DNA of 64,000 nucleotides, taken from the NCBI RefSeq assembly GCF_000208925.1, contig NW_001914893.1, positions 23,641 to 87,640 of the forward strand. Direction: 5' to 3'. Position 1 is the first letter of the stretch. Each line of letters begins with the position of its first letter. The notes beneath the pieces were generated by a model, which did no database searches, was not told the origin of the DNA, and saw only the letters and a program-made list of their open reading frames with translations. This document shows positions 10,122 through 21,056 of this stretch, piece by piece. This DNA comes from Entamoeba histolytica HM-1:IMSS (lineage: Eukaryota; Evosea; Mastigamoebida; Endamoebidae). The position numbers were made by a program, and so were the translations under genes.

Positions 10122-11354
10122 ATGTTGGGTATTTTTTGTTTTATTACTATTGCATTTGCTATTGATGGAAGTAGTTATTCTCAATGCCCTTCACCATACC
10201 AAATTCCAAAATATCCATTCAAAGAAGAATTTACATTTGATGCCAACTCAAAGCATCCTGGAATATGTGGAGAAGATTCTGAAGATGTTAGTTCTATTTG
10301 GATAGAATTAAAGAATGATGGAGAGATAGTCAAAACATATACCATTGATGTAAGTAGTTCTATTGCAGTTCATAATACTTGTGATAGTGAATGTATTGAT
10401 GCTCTTTCCAAACATTCTACCTTAACAGTAGCAGCAAAATCAAGTCTTTACTTAGTTCTTAAAGGAAGTGGAGATGTATCTATTTCTATTTCAGAAAATA
10501 AAATATCTTCTTCAGAAAACCCTGTTTCAGTTACAGTATTTCCATATGAAGAAGTTTTTACAACATCAAAAGTATCCTCATTATGTTCTGGATTAACTGA
10601 AGGTGTTTTCCTTGAATTTCCTGATATGGCTAAAGTACCTATAACCCTTAGTACTTGTGGATCAACTGCAGCTGTACAAGTTATTCTTCATAAAAAAGAT
10701 TCATGTGAAGTTCCTGAACAATCTATTTGTGAAAATGGAAATGGTATTATTGCTACATTCATTGGAGAGCCAATGACAATTGAATTATTAGGTGGAAGTG
10801 AAGGAGACTTTAATGAAGGAAGTGTTTCTGTTCAATTAAAATATAATACAGCACCAGAATGTGAAAATTCTACTGAATTTAATGTAGATGAACAAGGAGG
10901 AGTTCTTATGAGAACAGTGTATAGTGGTATTCCAAAAAGTAATGATGGATGTAGTAAAGAAGTATATTCATATGATATTATTCATATTATTGGTGTTGAA
11001 GAAACTGAAATTACTTTTACTGTTAGTAAAGATGTTAAATATGAAATTCATGTATTTGAAAATTGTGAAATGAAAGAATGTATTGAGTCTATAAGTAAAA
11101 ATGAAAATACAACAACATTTAATTTAGATTTAACTGAAAAAAGTTATTACATTAAAGTTGGTATTAATGCTAATGAAAATGTTGATTATACACTTCATAT
11201 TAAAGGAAGTGATGAAGAAAATGGACTTTCAACTGGAATGAAAATCTTTATTGGTATTTTCATTATTGTTGCTGTTATTACTATTATTGCTGGTATTATA
11301 GCAATTATTTTTGCTGTTGTGAAAACAAAAAAGAGTGGATACAGTAATATTTAA
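10122..11354 (+). CDS. Type I membrane protein with signal peptide and C-terminal YSNI tail
   Basis: A 410-residue protein. Residues 1-14 (MLGIFCFITIAFAI) form a signal peptide; a large beta-rich, cysteine-containing ectodomain follows; residues about 375-402 (IFIGIFIIVAVITIIAGIIA) are a transmembrane helix; and the cytosolic tail KTKKSGYSNI ends in YSNI, a tyrosine-type YxxPhi sorting motif. This is the overall layout of Entamoeba cargo receptors of the cysteine-protease-binding family (CPBF), which take lysosomal hydrolases to phagosomes, although those are usually about twice as long. I infer only a sorting receptor or surface glycoprotein of that general design. Two other genes in this window, at 47330 and 52824, share the layout. 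Intronless. The start is the only ATG giving a signal peptide. Confidence 0.75.
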   Translation: MLGIFCFITIAFAIDGSSYSQCPSPYQIPKYPFKEEFTFDANSKHPGICGEDSEDVSSIWIELKNDGEIVKTYTIDVSSSIAVHNTCDSECIDALSKHSTLTVAAKSSLYLVLKGSGDVSISISENKISSSENPVSVTVFPYEEVFTTSKVSSLCSGLTEGVFLEFPDMAKVPITLSTCGSTAAVQVILHKKDSCEVPEQSICENGNGIIATFIGEPMTIELLGGSEGDFNEGSVSVQLKYNTAPECENSTEFNVDEQGGVLMRTVYSGIPKSNDGCSKEVYSYDIIHIIGVEETEITFTVSKDVKYEIHVFENCEMKECIESISKNENTTTFNLDLTEKSYYIKVGINANENVDYTLHIKGSDEENGLSTGMKIFIGIFIIVAVITIIAGIIAIIFAVVKTKKSGYSNI

Positions 11355-11986
11355 TTGACTAATTAAATAAAACATTAATTACTTTTTATTATTTATTATG
11401 AAAATTATTATTAATAAAATAATTTAGAGAAATTGTTAGATAAATTATTTATTAATTTCTTTTAATACTAATATTTTATTATTAACTTATACGATTATCT
11501 TTAATTTTCTTATTTTCTTTAAGTTTAATTTCTTTTCACCATTCATTATAATTCTTCTTTTCTTTTTATCTTTTTTCTAATCAAAATTACTTTAACTTTT
11601 GTATTGTTGATTATTCATTTTTTTAATTTATTTTCTCTTTATGATGTGATTGGTTCAATATTTTTCTTATTTTGTTCTTTTTTGTAGTACTTTTTTTAAA
11701 GTCGTTTATATATTTTTTGATTATTTATTATTGTTCGTTATAAATAATTCTTTGTTTGTATGAAATAATAATAACTGAATTATGTTAATGTCAATTTTTA
11801 TTAATTTCATTGCAAGTACAACGTTTATAATTCAATTTTAAATATACCAAATTGAGTTATTTTTTTATAAGAAGATATTAATTTTTATGTTTGTTTTTGT
11901 AAATAATGTAATTTATTCATTTTTTTTCTCTAAAACTTAAAACATAAAATTTAATAATAAAAAGAATAACAAAAATTAAAAACTAT
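11355..11986. other. Convergent intergenic region
   Basis: About 630 bases between the 3' ends of the membrane-protein gene and the V-ATPase F gene. T-rich on the left, otherwise AT-rich with no open frame, repeat or RNA signal that I can support. Confidence 0.5.
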
Positions 11987-12432
11987 TCAATCTCTTCCAG
12001 TCATTCTCTTTAATCTCACCATGACTGAGTCAGTATCTGGATTGTATGGATGGTCTTTACAAGGAATTTCCATAATGACTGGTAAATATCTATCATATCC
12101 ATCAAGAATGTCTCTCATTGAATCTGCTACGTTTTGTGTTATTAAAACAATAGCAATATCAGTTCTATTAACATACTCGTTGAATGTTTGAGCAATTTTA
12201 TCGTGTTGTGTTTCTGTTAATAATAAGTATGTAATTATTGTTGTTATGAATAATAAATAAACAAACTATTGTCAACAATCAGAAAGTTTGTACGTTTCAT
12301 TCTATCAATAGATCCAATACCAGCAAGAAGAAATCCAGTAACACTATCTTCATCTCCAATGATAGCAATTTGACAATCTCCTTTTCTGGCTTGAGAAGCT
12401 TGGTTTTGGGCTTTTTCTTGAGAGGTACTCAT
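11987..12432 (-). CDS. V-type proton ATPase subunit F (two exons)
   Basis: Exons 12432-12267 and 12213-11987 (minus strand) join to 393 nt, 130 residues. The intron is 53 bases with donor GTTTGT at 12266 and acceptor AACAG ending at 12214. The protein has the subunit F signature [19 protein letters not shown] followed by [16 protein letters not shown], then [19 protein letters not shown] and [17 protein letters not shown]. Subunit F is a small central-stalk subunit of the V1 sector that couples ATP hydrolysis to rotation; the enzyme acidifies lysosomes and phagosomes. Without splicing, a read-through product ends six codons into the intron (LFIYYS). Length agrees with the family (about 115-130). 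Assignment is secure. Confidence 0.95.
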
Positions 12433-12646
12433 TTAATAATATGAGATCGTAGTTTAGATTTTATTCTTCAAGAAAAAAACATATTTTGATTTTTGTGCAT
12501 AAAATAAAAAGCTTAGCCTATTCAGGAAATTTTAACATTTAAAAATCTTTGTACAAAAAAGAACAGAAAAAAGAAGTGTTTTTGTTATAAAAAAAGGGTT
12601 ATAATAACAAAAAATAATGAATTATATACTAAATAATGTTATTTGT

Positions 12647-15085
12647 TTACCAAAGCCCAACACGAGCTTTTGCATTTTTTTGTTTCCATTGAGGTTGTTT
12701 TGCAAAAGAATCTCGAGACATTCCAAAAACTTTTTCAAAGACACTATCTTCAAGAAAAGATTCAAGAGAACCACAAGCAACTGTAGTTAATAATTTTGGT
12801 TTTTTTTGTAATTCAGCAAGAGAATATTTACGAGTAAGTTGAAGAAAAATATCATTAACATTTTCAATAACCTCTTTTTTTCTTTTTAATTCTTGATTTC
12901 CAAAGAACAATCTTTTAAATTCTTCAGGTTCTTCATCAGGTCTAATAAATAAAGGATTTAGAGTGATATTTTTTATTTTAGCTGATTCAACATAATCCAT
13001 CATTGTTTTTAATAATTTAATAATTTCTGTTAATCTAACTTCTAATTTTGCCCAAAAATATAATTTATTTCCAAATGTTACAACAATAATTCTTTGGTCT
13101 TGTAATGTTTGAAGATTTAATTCATATAATCCATCCCATTCAATAGATCCTGTACATGCACTAATAGTAAATGCATGTGGAAATTCTGGTAATGAAGTTT
13201 TAAAAAGATAATTAAATTCTTTATAAGTTTGATACTTTTGAATATTTTCAATAGTATCTTTATTACAATCAAATACAATTTTACTTCTTAAAATAATTTC
13301 TTTAATTTTTTGATATTCAGGACAATATTTTCCTTCTACAATTATTCCTTTTCCATTAATATTAATTAAATAACTTCTATTATAATCAATCAAATTTAAA
13401 TGATTAATTTGTATTATTCTAATACCTTCAGTCCCTCTTTCTTTTCTAATTTCATATAACTCATATTTCTCTGGATAAATACTTTTTTTAATAATAATAC
13501 CACCTTTGTGCATTGCAATAAATTCTCTTTGTTCAGCCCCTTCAACAACCCTAACATGGACTGCATCTAGTTGATGTTTTTCAACATAATCAACAGTAAG
13601 TGCAGCAGCTTTTCCTCTATGAAGAATTGAAGCATTTTTTCCTAACCAAAAGAAAAGAGCATGTCTAAATAAATTTTTCCAAGGATAAGTATAATGAAAT
13701 ACATAACATTCATTACTTTTTAATATGAAACAATTCTTTTCTTCTTCAATTAATTGAAGTGAAATATTTTCAACTTTATATTTTTTAAATATTCCTTCTG
13801 GACTAAACTCTGGTACTTTTTTTTCTTTATATTCAACTTCTTTAAATAGTACAGCAACATTAAATGGTGGTAACTCTTTTTTTATATTTATTGTTGGACT
13901 AGAAATTTTTGGTCTTGAAAGTATTGGTTCAGTCCAATCACTAAATAATTGTTTAAATAAAAGTGGTTCTCTTGACTGAAAAACAATTGTTAATTTTCCA
14001 TTTTTTAGTGACCCACATAATTTTGCACATGCCTCTCTTGCATTTTTTGATGTTTTTAATCCACACCATAAAAATGAATTCCATCCTGTTGTTATATAAA
14101 ACATATGAAGTCCACTAAGACTTTTTTTAGAAAGAATGTCTTGACTTACAAGAATTTTTTTAACTTTTTTTTCTTCATATTCTAATCTTTCTAACTTTAA
14201 TGTTACTCTTCCTTGATCAAATCCATATTTTCCTCCAATTGCTTTAATAAATTCTTCATTTTCATTTCCTTCATCTTCAATTACTATTTTATAACATGGT
14301 TTTTCAAATGATTTATATTTTAATGCAAAATCTGCACATTGTGATTTTACTTGTAAACTTATTTCTTTACCTCTCCAGACATATAACTTTTTCTGATTAT
14401 CATCTATAAGAATACCCCCAATTTTTGAATTTAAATTAGAGTATGATGCTACTACTTCTACTGTAATAATATTTTTTTCATTTCCATTTTGTGAAACAAG
14501 TAATAAAGTACAAATAGATGGTGCATATGTTCTTCGTTTTAATGTTACTGATGTTCTTTTTAATTCCTCTGTTACATGACGTACAAGTTGTTGAGACTCT
14601 TTTGATGGTAATGAAATATCAGTTGTAGGTTTTGTATTTTCTTCTTCATCTTTTCTTGTTATTGATTTTCTAATAGAACTTCTTAAAATTGATGGTGTTC
14701 TTTGAATAGTTATATTTTTATCATTCTCTTTTGTTACTGACTGTTTTAATTTTTCAGTAACTTTTCTTACAACTTCTGGATTCTTCTTCACTTCTTGGTT
14801 GTGTTGAGATGATAAGTCTTGAGATATACGAGATGTAATCCTTTCAGTTTTCTTTTTAAAAAGATATTGAGAGTTTGTAGTTAATTTTGATGTTGGTTTT
14901 CCTTTAATTGGAGTGATCTCTGGTGTTTTAACTGAAAGAGCTGAATCAAGTTGAGTTAGTTCTTGTTTTGCTATTTTTTTAATTCCACCTTTTGAAAAGT
15001 ATAATTGAGTCAACACCTGAAGCATTGGGTCTTTTTTATTATTTTCTGTTAATTTGTCTTTTCGTTCTCTGTCTTGTGGAAACAT
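12647..15085 (-). CDS. Villin/gelsolin-family actin-binding protein with C-terminal headpiece
   Basis: An 812-residue protein. The first ~190 residues are basic, serine/threonine-rich and low in structure. Then come several gelsolin-type repeats: one near 200-285 (GGILIDDNQKKLYVWRGKE), one near 310-395 (FYITTGWNSFLWCG), one near 450-560 (YVFHYTYPWKNLFRHALFFW and VRVVEGAEQREFIAMHKGG), and another near 640-720. The last ~60 residues are a villin headpiece: LESFLEDSVFEKVFGMSRDS, then PQWKQKNAKARVGLW at the end. Gelsolin repeats cap, sever or bundle actin filaments; the headpiece binds F-actin. The long disordered head and incomplete set of repeats are closer to villidin-like amoebal proteins than to animal villin. 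Expected at the cortex or around phagocytic cups. The assignment is firm, the exact activity is not. Confidence 0.88.
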   Translation of the reverse strand: MFPQDRERKDKLTENNKKDPMLQVLTQLYFSKGGIKKIAKQELTQLDSALSVKTPEITPIKGKPTSKLTTNSQYLFKKKTERITSRISQDLSSQHNQEVKKNPEVVRKVTEKLKQSVTKENDKNITIQRTPSILRSSIRKSITRKDEEENTKPTTDISLPSKESQQLVRHVTEELKRTSVTLKRRTYAPSICTLLLVSQNGNEKNIITVEVVASYSNLNSKIGGILIDDNQKKLYVWRGKEISLQVKSQCADFALKYKSFEKPCYKIVIEDEGNENEEFIKAIGGKYGFDQGRVTLKLERLEYEEKKVKKILVSQDILSKKSLSGLHMFYITTGWNSFLWCGLKTSKNAREACAKLCGSLKNGKLTIVFQSREPLLFKQLFSDWTEPILSRPKISSPTINIKKELPPFNVAVLFKEVEYKEKKVPEFSPEGIFKKYKVENISLQLIEEEKNCFILKSNECYVFHYTYPWKNLFRHALFFWLGKNASILHRGKAAALTVDYVEKHQLDAVHVRVVEGAEQREFIAMHKGGIIIKKSIYPEKYELYEIRKERGTEGIRIIQINHLNLIDYNRSYLININGKGIIVEGKYCPEYQKIKEIILRSKIVFDCNKDTIENIQKYQTYKEFNYLFKTSLPEFPHAFTISACTGSIEWDGLYELNLQTLQDQRIIVVTFGNKLYFWAKLEVRLTEIIKLLKTMMDYVESAKIKNITLNPLFIRPDEEPEEFKRLFFGNQELKRKKEVIENVNDIFLQLTRKYSLAELQKKPKLLTTVACGSLESFLEDSVFEKVFGMSRDSFAKQPQWKQKNAKARVGLW

Positions 15086-15304
15086 AATGTATGAAAATGA
15101 ATTTGAGATTATTTCAAATCTCTATGAATTTCGAGTTAATTCAACCTTCTCTATTTTAATTTTATCAAACTATTTTTAAATTTTGGTTTTCTCTTTTTAA
15201 ATGAAATTATTTTAAAATAGTATATTTATAATTAACTTCTCCATCCAAAAAATTTTAAATATAGCATTTAAAAAACTAAAAAAGAGGTTTTAATAAAATG
15301 ATAT

Positions 15305-15727
15305 TCAGAATGTAACAGATTTCTTATACTCTCGTTCTAATTCAGCAAATGGTTTTTCTGGAATATTTTTTGATTTTGTTTTCTATTTGATAAATGAATG
15401 AACAGATACAATCTTAAACGAAAAGACAAACATCATATCTTCCACACATTGCAACTGAATCGCCAAAAACAGTTAGTACTTTTCCTAATGGTTTATGAGC
15501 TTGAAACCCATTAAAATAAATATGTTCTTGACAATCAGATAATGAAATATTTCCTATCATTATGTTAATCCATTTATCATAAACCCAAATAACAAACCAT
15601 ATTTATCAAATGTTCTTAATATACCACTAAAATATTGATATCCATGTCCATAAGTTACTACAACATAAAATGGCCAATCAACGTCTTCTAAAAGTGAAGC
15701 TGTGGCGTGCCAAGAAAGTTTACTCAT
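15305..15727 (-). CDS. LSM1: LSm1, Sm-like protein of the mRNA decapping complex (three exons)
   Basis: Exons 15727-15598, 15553-15432 and 15382-15305 (minus strand) give 330 nt and 109 residues. The introns are 44 and 49 bases, both with GTTTGT donors. The protein begins MSKLSWHATASLLEDVDWPF, matching the LSm1 opening TASLLEDVD, then has the Sm fold with FSGILRTFDKYGNISLSDCQEHI (Sm1) and GKVLTVFGDSVAMCG (Sm2), and ends in a lysine/glutamate-rich tail. LSm1 joins LSm2-7 in the cytoplasmic ring that binds oligoadenylated mRNA 3' ends and promotes decapping. The glycine-aspartate in FGDS replaces the usual RG(E/D)N of Sm2, a modest divergence. No unspliced frame shows this gene; splice sites and frame agree in all three exons. 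Confidence 0.88.
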
Positions 15728-15848
15728 TCAGAATTGTTTTAGTTCTTTTTCTTTAAAAAATTAATAATATGTACTATAATATTTATTATTATATTTTAAT
15801 TATATTATAATAACAAAAAATAATAACAAAAAAAAACTGAATTTGTTC

Positions 15849-17720
15849 TTACTCAAGTTTCTTGTAATAATTAATAGCAACAATATAAATATTGTATGAT
15901 ATTAAGATGATCAATGAAGCAATACAAATTGGTAAGAATTCAACTGATGGAACAACTTCCATTTTATAAGCCATTATATGGTCATCAGTAACAATGACAA
16001 TATCATTTTTCTTATCGTTATTAACATCACCAAATACTGGTGGCATAATTGGTTTACAAATATGATCAAATTCTTTTTTAGCAATAACATTACCATTTAA
16101 ATCTACAACATTTACAAATCTACTTCCTTGTGATACAATAAATGGATCTGTTTCATTCTTTCCATAAGTGAATTTGAATGATACTATAGAAGGTTTGAAA
16201 GTTTTAGCATTCTTTTCTTCAAGGTCCCAATATGATTGAACCTCAGCCTGCCATTTTAATGCACCATTATTGGATACAGATGTCATTAGCCCTAAATTAT
16301 TTAAAAGTATAATATCAAATTTAGGTCTACCATCATGGGCAATTTCCTGGTTTGGAACTAATAATGGTGGTAAAATAATAACTTCCACATTTTCTTGCTT
16401 TCTTCTTAATAAATCGAATCTACGAGCTTTGGTACATGCATTCTGTGAGAATAAAAATTTGAAACTTCCCATTGTCATAGCTTGAACTTGACAACTAATA
16501 TCATCGTCAACTCTTGAATAATCTAATGTATGTGCAAATTGATGAGTAAATACTTCATCTAATGAGTCATCTCCATCAATATCAGCAAATGCACTTGCTG
16601 ATGACATTGTTGTACTTGATAATGAAACATGGAGTAATGGTTTTCCTGTAAATAAATGAATAACTTCAATACCATTTTTTTGGTGTGCAACAAATACATT
16701 AGGATTTTTAATTAAATCAAATGAGTTATATGGATATTTAATGTCTTTAGTTTTAGGATTAATTAATTGAGTTGGGTTATTAACCATATCTCGTGCAAAA
16801 TGAGAAGGAATTATTTTAGTGTCATAATATGATGTCCATTGATGTGGCATATTTTGGAATACAGCATCATGAAATTCATGCCATTGTATTTCACCAAATT
16901 CTTCTGTAAATGAACTAAATATTTTGAACTTCTTATACTTCTCAATTTCATCAGTATTTTGTTCTATTAATTCTAGATATTCATCTTTTTCATCAGTTTC
17001 ATGTTGCCAAATTACTTGACCATCTTTAGTACTAAATGCGTAATAATTCATATGTTCTTTTAACATATCTTCTGGATCAAAATCATCATTAATTAAATCT
17101 TCTTTTTGTTCTTCAAATGTTTGTTGAAGAGTAACTCTAAAATCTTCTTCAAATTCTTTATCAGCTCTATTTCCAGAAAGCATTTCATCATATGAAGTTC
17201 TAAATGCTACAATAACAGCTCCTTGATATTTAGTTTGAATGTCATAAGGAACAACAATAGCACTAACTTCTTGTACATATGCTTTAGCTTTTGATTTATA
17301 ATAATTTTGTCTCCAACGAATAGTTAAATCGGGATTAAAACAAATAACCTCAAAATCTCTCATAATCACAATGATAATTTGTGATCTTTTTTCAGTATTA
17401 TCATATTTTTTATCATATCCACTTGTAATGTAAATAGGAAATGACTTCTCTGGTAAATTAACTTCTTTCTTTAACTCTAAACTTCCTTTCTTAACAGAAT
17501 ACATAGACAATTTCTTTGATGCAAATGGAGCTAATACTATATCATTAATTCCATCTCCATCAATATCTGTAATTATTGGAACAGCATTTAGTTCACTTGT
17601 TGGATTTCCACTATATTTATATTTAAATATCAGTTCTAAATCAGATACTCTTTGGTGATGAACTAAATAGTACCATCCAGCAAAACAAAAGATAAGAATT
17701 ATCCATTTTATTGTATTCAT
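15849..17720 (-). CDS. FG-GAP repeat membrane protein
   Basis: A 623-residue protein with an N-terminal hydrophobic segment (residues 5-21, signal anchor or signal peptide) and a second near the C-terminus (about 594-615), leaving a short basic tail. Between them are FG-GAP/VCBS-type blades with calcium-loop motifs: DIDGDGINDIV at 52-62, ADIDGDDSLDEV near 377 and DVNNDKKNDIVIV near 570. The first and last are canonical DxDxDGxxD-like loops. The central part (about 190-290) is acidic and helical. This layout resembles the beta-propeller membrane proteins related to plant DEX1 and ITFG-type proteins, but no specific partner can be named. It should face the lumen or exterior. Intronless; the flanking LSm1 and Rrp36 genes are on the same strand. 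Confidence 0.75.
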   Translation of the reverse strand: MNTIKWIILIFCFAGWYYLVHHQRVSDLELIFKYKYSGNPTSELNAVPIITDIDGDGINDIVLAPFASKKLSMYSVKKGSLELKKEVNLPEKSFPIYITSGYDKKYDNTEKRSQIIIVIMRDFEVICFNPDLTIRWRQNYYKSKAKAYVQEVSAIVVPYDIQTKYQGAVIVAFRTSYDEMLSGNRADKEFEEDFRVTLQQTFEEQKEDLINDDFDPEDMLKEHMNYYAFSTKDGQVIWQHETDEKDEYLELIEQNTDEIEKYKKFKIFSSFTEEFGEIQWHEFHDAVFQNMPHQWTSYYDTKIIPSHFARDMVNNPTQLINPKTKDIKYPYNSFDLIKNPNVFVAHQKNGIEVIHLFTGKPLLHVSLSSTTMSSASAFADIDGDDSLDEVFTHQFAHTLDYSRVDDDISCQVQAMTMGSFKFLFSQNACTKARRFDLLRRKQENVEVIILPPLLVPNQEIAHDGRPKFDIILLNNLGLMTSVSNNGALKWQAEVQSYWDLEEKNAKTFKPSIVSFKFTYGKNETDPFIVSQGSRFVNVVDLNGNVIAKKEFDHICKPIMPPVFGDVNNDKKNDIVIVTDDHIMAYKMEVVPSVEFLPICIASLIILISYNIYIVAINYYKKLE

Positions 17721-17830
17721 CTTAATTTTGTTCTTCTTTGCAATTCTAAGTTCTTCTTTTTTTATTTTTATTTTACTTATAAAATAGTAAATTTTAATTA
17801 AATTATAGTTTATTCTAAAAATTTTTTAAT

Positions 17831-18439
17831 TTATTTTTCATTCTTTACTCCTCGTCTTAGTTGTGGAGCTCTTTTCATTAATTTACCACTTTCTCTCTTA
17901 ATTCGTTTTTCTTCCACCTTTTTCAATTGGTCTCCATAAGTTTGTTTATCAACTTCTTCTTTAAGTTCTTGTTTTGAAAGGAATTTAGGTTGTTTTCCTT
18001 CAATAATTCGTTTATGGTTTTCTTCAACCAAACCACGTTTAATTATTTCTTCGTTTTTATATTTTTTTTGCATTGTAATTCTTTGGTTCTATTATGTTAA
18101 TAACATTATTTTTATTTGAAAATATATTGTAATATTTTGTTTTATAATACTTTTTATTTTATATTTTAAACAAACTAATTGTTGTCGTTTTTTTATTAAT
18201 TTTTCTCGTTCTTGTGCGTCTTTACAATTTTTAATTTGTTTACTTAATTCATTGGCTTCTTCTTTTTGTTTTTCTTCTAAAAATTTATATTTTTTACAAA
18301 AACCTAACATTGAAACTTTACCTCCTTCTTCTGTAAATCGTGGGTCTCTGCGTTCTATCTTCTTTGGTTTAAATATTTCTATGGTTCTTGAAACTTTCTT
18401 TTTTGCTGAAACTTCCATTGGAGCATCGTTTTTACCCAT
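17831..18439 (-). CDS. rRNA biogenesis protein Rrp36 homologue (two exons)
   Basis: Exons 18439-18176 and 18088-17831 (minus strand) join to 522 nt, 173 residues. The intron is 87 bases with donor GTTTGT at 18175 and acceptor AATAG ending at 18089. The family block is clear: IERRDPRFTEEGGKVSMLGF then CKKYKFLEEKQKEEANEL, followed by charged helices, and GKQPKFLSKQELKEEVDKQ matching the GKKPFYLKKSE(K/L) block, with a basic end. Rrp36 belongs to the small-subunit processome and is needed for early cleavages of pre-rRNA at sites A0-A2 in yeast. The protein is shorter than the yeast and human forms, mainly at the N-terminus. It acts in the nucleolus. Confidence 0.88.
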
Positions 18440-19565
18440 GATGAACTGTTATTTTAAAGAACTATAAAAGAAAATTATTTTTCAATTACTATCAATTCTT
18501 TGTATTTAAAACATACCTTGTCTTAGAAAGACTCAAATAATTTTAAGGTATTTATCATTTCTACTAATGAATAGAAAGTCAAATCCTTTTGGGTTTATAA
18601 TAATGGGTTTTTTATAATTTTTATCATTTAAAACAAGTATAATTTTTTTATTTAGTACTTTTACTAATTATTTTGAAATAATAAGTGTTGTTTTTATTAA
18701 TAAATTATTTATTAATGAAATTACAAGTAATGTTATTTATATAATGTTTTTGTTAAGATTTTTTTCCTTCAAACTAATATTTGAATAATAATGATAATAT
18801 AAATTACTTTATATATTTAAATAACATGAATATATTTATTTGCAAACATAAAAATTCCATGAAAAATGTTTGTTGAGTAATTTTATATTATAAAAGAATA
18901 ATTTTATACTAATTTTTATATGATGAATGTTTTTTATTAACATTTCTTTTATCATTGGTTTAATAACTATCATAAAATTTATTAAATTAAAATAAAAATA
19001 AAATTGAAAAGATACTACATCACTTTAGAAAACTAAATAATTAACTTGAACGATATTGTATAAAAAGGTATTAAATTTTTTTGTTGGTAATAACTAACTT
19101 GACTCTGACTACATTAACCAATAAAAAAAAAGAATAATAAAGTAGTAGAATAACTGTGTTTTTTTAGTATTAGACAAATCTTCTCACGAAAAAATAATAG
19201 AAAAATATCGTTTTCAAGTTATGAAAGAAAGGTACTCTTTAAAACTAAAAATAAAACATCATGTGAACAAAAAAATGAATAAAAAGTATAACGAAGAAAA
19301 CCTAAAATCAAAAATAGAAATTCTTTTTTCTTCATCGTAGAATGTATAAAAAATGAATAGTAAAGAAATGAGTTGAATAATATAGCATTAAAAGGGTGGT
19401 AAATATCGGGAAATGTAAAATTAAAAAATGAATAAAGTATAAAAAAAGAAGAACAAATAATAATAAAAAATAATAAACTAAACTTGAAAATTAAGAATAT
19501 AAATAATTAGTTCATTTGTTTGTGATGAGATTGAATTTGAAAAGAAAACTGAAATAATCAATAGA
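18440..19565. other. Divergent AT-rich intergenic region
   Basis: About 1.1 kb between the starts of Rrp36 and the gene at 19566. AT-rich with homopolymer runs and no frame I trust. It contains both promoters. Confidence 0.5.
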
Positions 19566-20684
19566 ATGAGTGAAGTTGGAGTAAAAGAAAAGAAACATAA
19601 AAAAGGATTATTTGATTTATTTTCTCGAATTAAACATACAACAAATGAAGAAAAGAAAGAAAAAAAAGAGAAAAAAGAAAAGGAGAAAAAAGAAAAAGAA
19701 GAAGCAAAAGAAAAGAAGAAAGGACATGGAAGAAATGAATCACAAAATCTTAAAACTCCACCTATAGCTGCTAATCCAAAAGTAGCAGGGTATGCCACTG
19801 GTTCAATGGTTAATCTTTTAAAGAATATGCCTGATTGGAGAGATCAAACTAGAAAAGTAGTTGTTGAAGGGAATTTTGAAACATTTCCTATTGCTGGAGA
19901 TTTACCGCGTTTATTAAAACATTTATCTATTGTACGTAAAACAAATGAAAATGAAATTTCTTGTTTATTCCCAGAAGATGGTAATAAAACTGATGGTAAA
20001 GTTAAAATTGTAGTTGATGTACAAGGAAATAAAGTTACAACAGGTGATTGTTTAAAAGTTATTCAATGTATTACTAAAATCTTTGATGAAAAACATTGTG
20101 AACGAGTAGAAAAAGAATGGAATGCTGTTATGGATAATTCAGAAGATCTTTCTGTACAAAAAACATTTTTAATGAGAGTATTAAAAAGTGTTTATGTTGA
20201 CGAAGGATCAAATGAAGTATCTCCTGTTATTACATTTTTAAAAGCAATTAATCAAAAAATTATTGCAAGTTCTACTATGAAATTAAAAGCAGTATGTGGT
20301 AATTTGTTTATTAAAGATGCACGTTTGTTTTATTTATTTTATTTCATTTATTGTTTTTTTTAATACTTATTATTATTAGAACCAATGGTTTGGGAAATTG
20401 CAGTAATTCTTGATGGCGACAAAACTATTATTTCTCATTACAGAAGACAAGAAACTACATCAAAAAATTCAGAAGAATATTTTAGATTTTTATGGGAATT
20501 ACGTTTAGTATTTAATAAAGAAATGACTCAATTACAAGAATTAAAAATGGGTATTAATGACATTGAATTTAATCCAAATACTATTTCATCTGTACGTGAA
20601 AGAGTTGAGTCAACATTAGAATCTCTTAAATTTGAAGATTGTGTTGTGTCTGATTTAGAAGATTCAAGTTCTGAAGAAGAATAA
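19566..20684 (+). CDS. Unknown lysine-rich conserved protein (two exons)
   Basis: Exons 19566-20322 and 20380-20684 join to 1062 nt, 353 residues; the 57-base intron has donor GTTTGT and acceptor TTATTAG. I do not recognise the family. Residues ~18-60 are a lysine/glutamate low-complexity run likely to be a charged helix. A folded domain begins near 75 (GSMVNLLKNMPDWRDQTRKV) and runs to about 320, largely helical, with FPIAGDLPRLLKHLSIVRKT, and across the splice KDAQPMVWEIAVILDGDKT. The end is acidic and serine-rich (DLEDSSSEEE), a possible casein-kinase-2 target. No nucleotide-binding or catalytic motif is visible. A helical GTPase-interaction domain is possible but unsupported. Confidence 0.75.
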
Positions 20685-21056
20685 AGTTAAAAGTATCTTA
20701 TTCATTTTTGAGTGAACATTAAACCATTAGTTTATTATTTATTTTATAATCAATTAATAAATATACTACTGAATTACTTTATACTTCCATAAAACCATCT
20801 AATCTTCTTTTTTCCCTTATTTTATTTCTTTTTTTAATATAATTTTTAATATTTAATGTACCTGATACACTTTTTTTGTAAGTGAAGCAAATAATTTATC
20901 ATTATTGAAAGGAAATAAAACTAATGTATTGACAACTTAATATGGTAAAGACTTCATTCTTAATAAGAAATCGTATTGGTTAACTCTTTATTCTTTTGTT
21001 TATTTAAATTAAAAAAAAACTAAGTCTTTTATTGCAATCACTTAAATAAATTCTTT
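20685..21056. other. Convergent intergenic region
   Basis: About 370 bases between the stops of two convergent genes; AT-rich, nothing further seen. Confidence 0.5.

Noticed and set aside
19478..19798. Antisense 106-codon frame with a phenylalanine/serine run
   Set aside because: Reverse of the lysine/glutamate run at the start of the gene at 19566.
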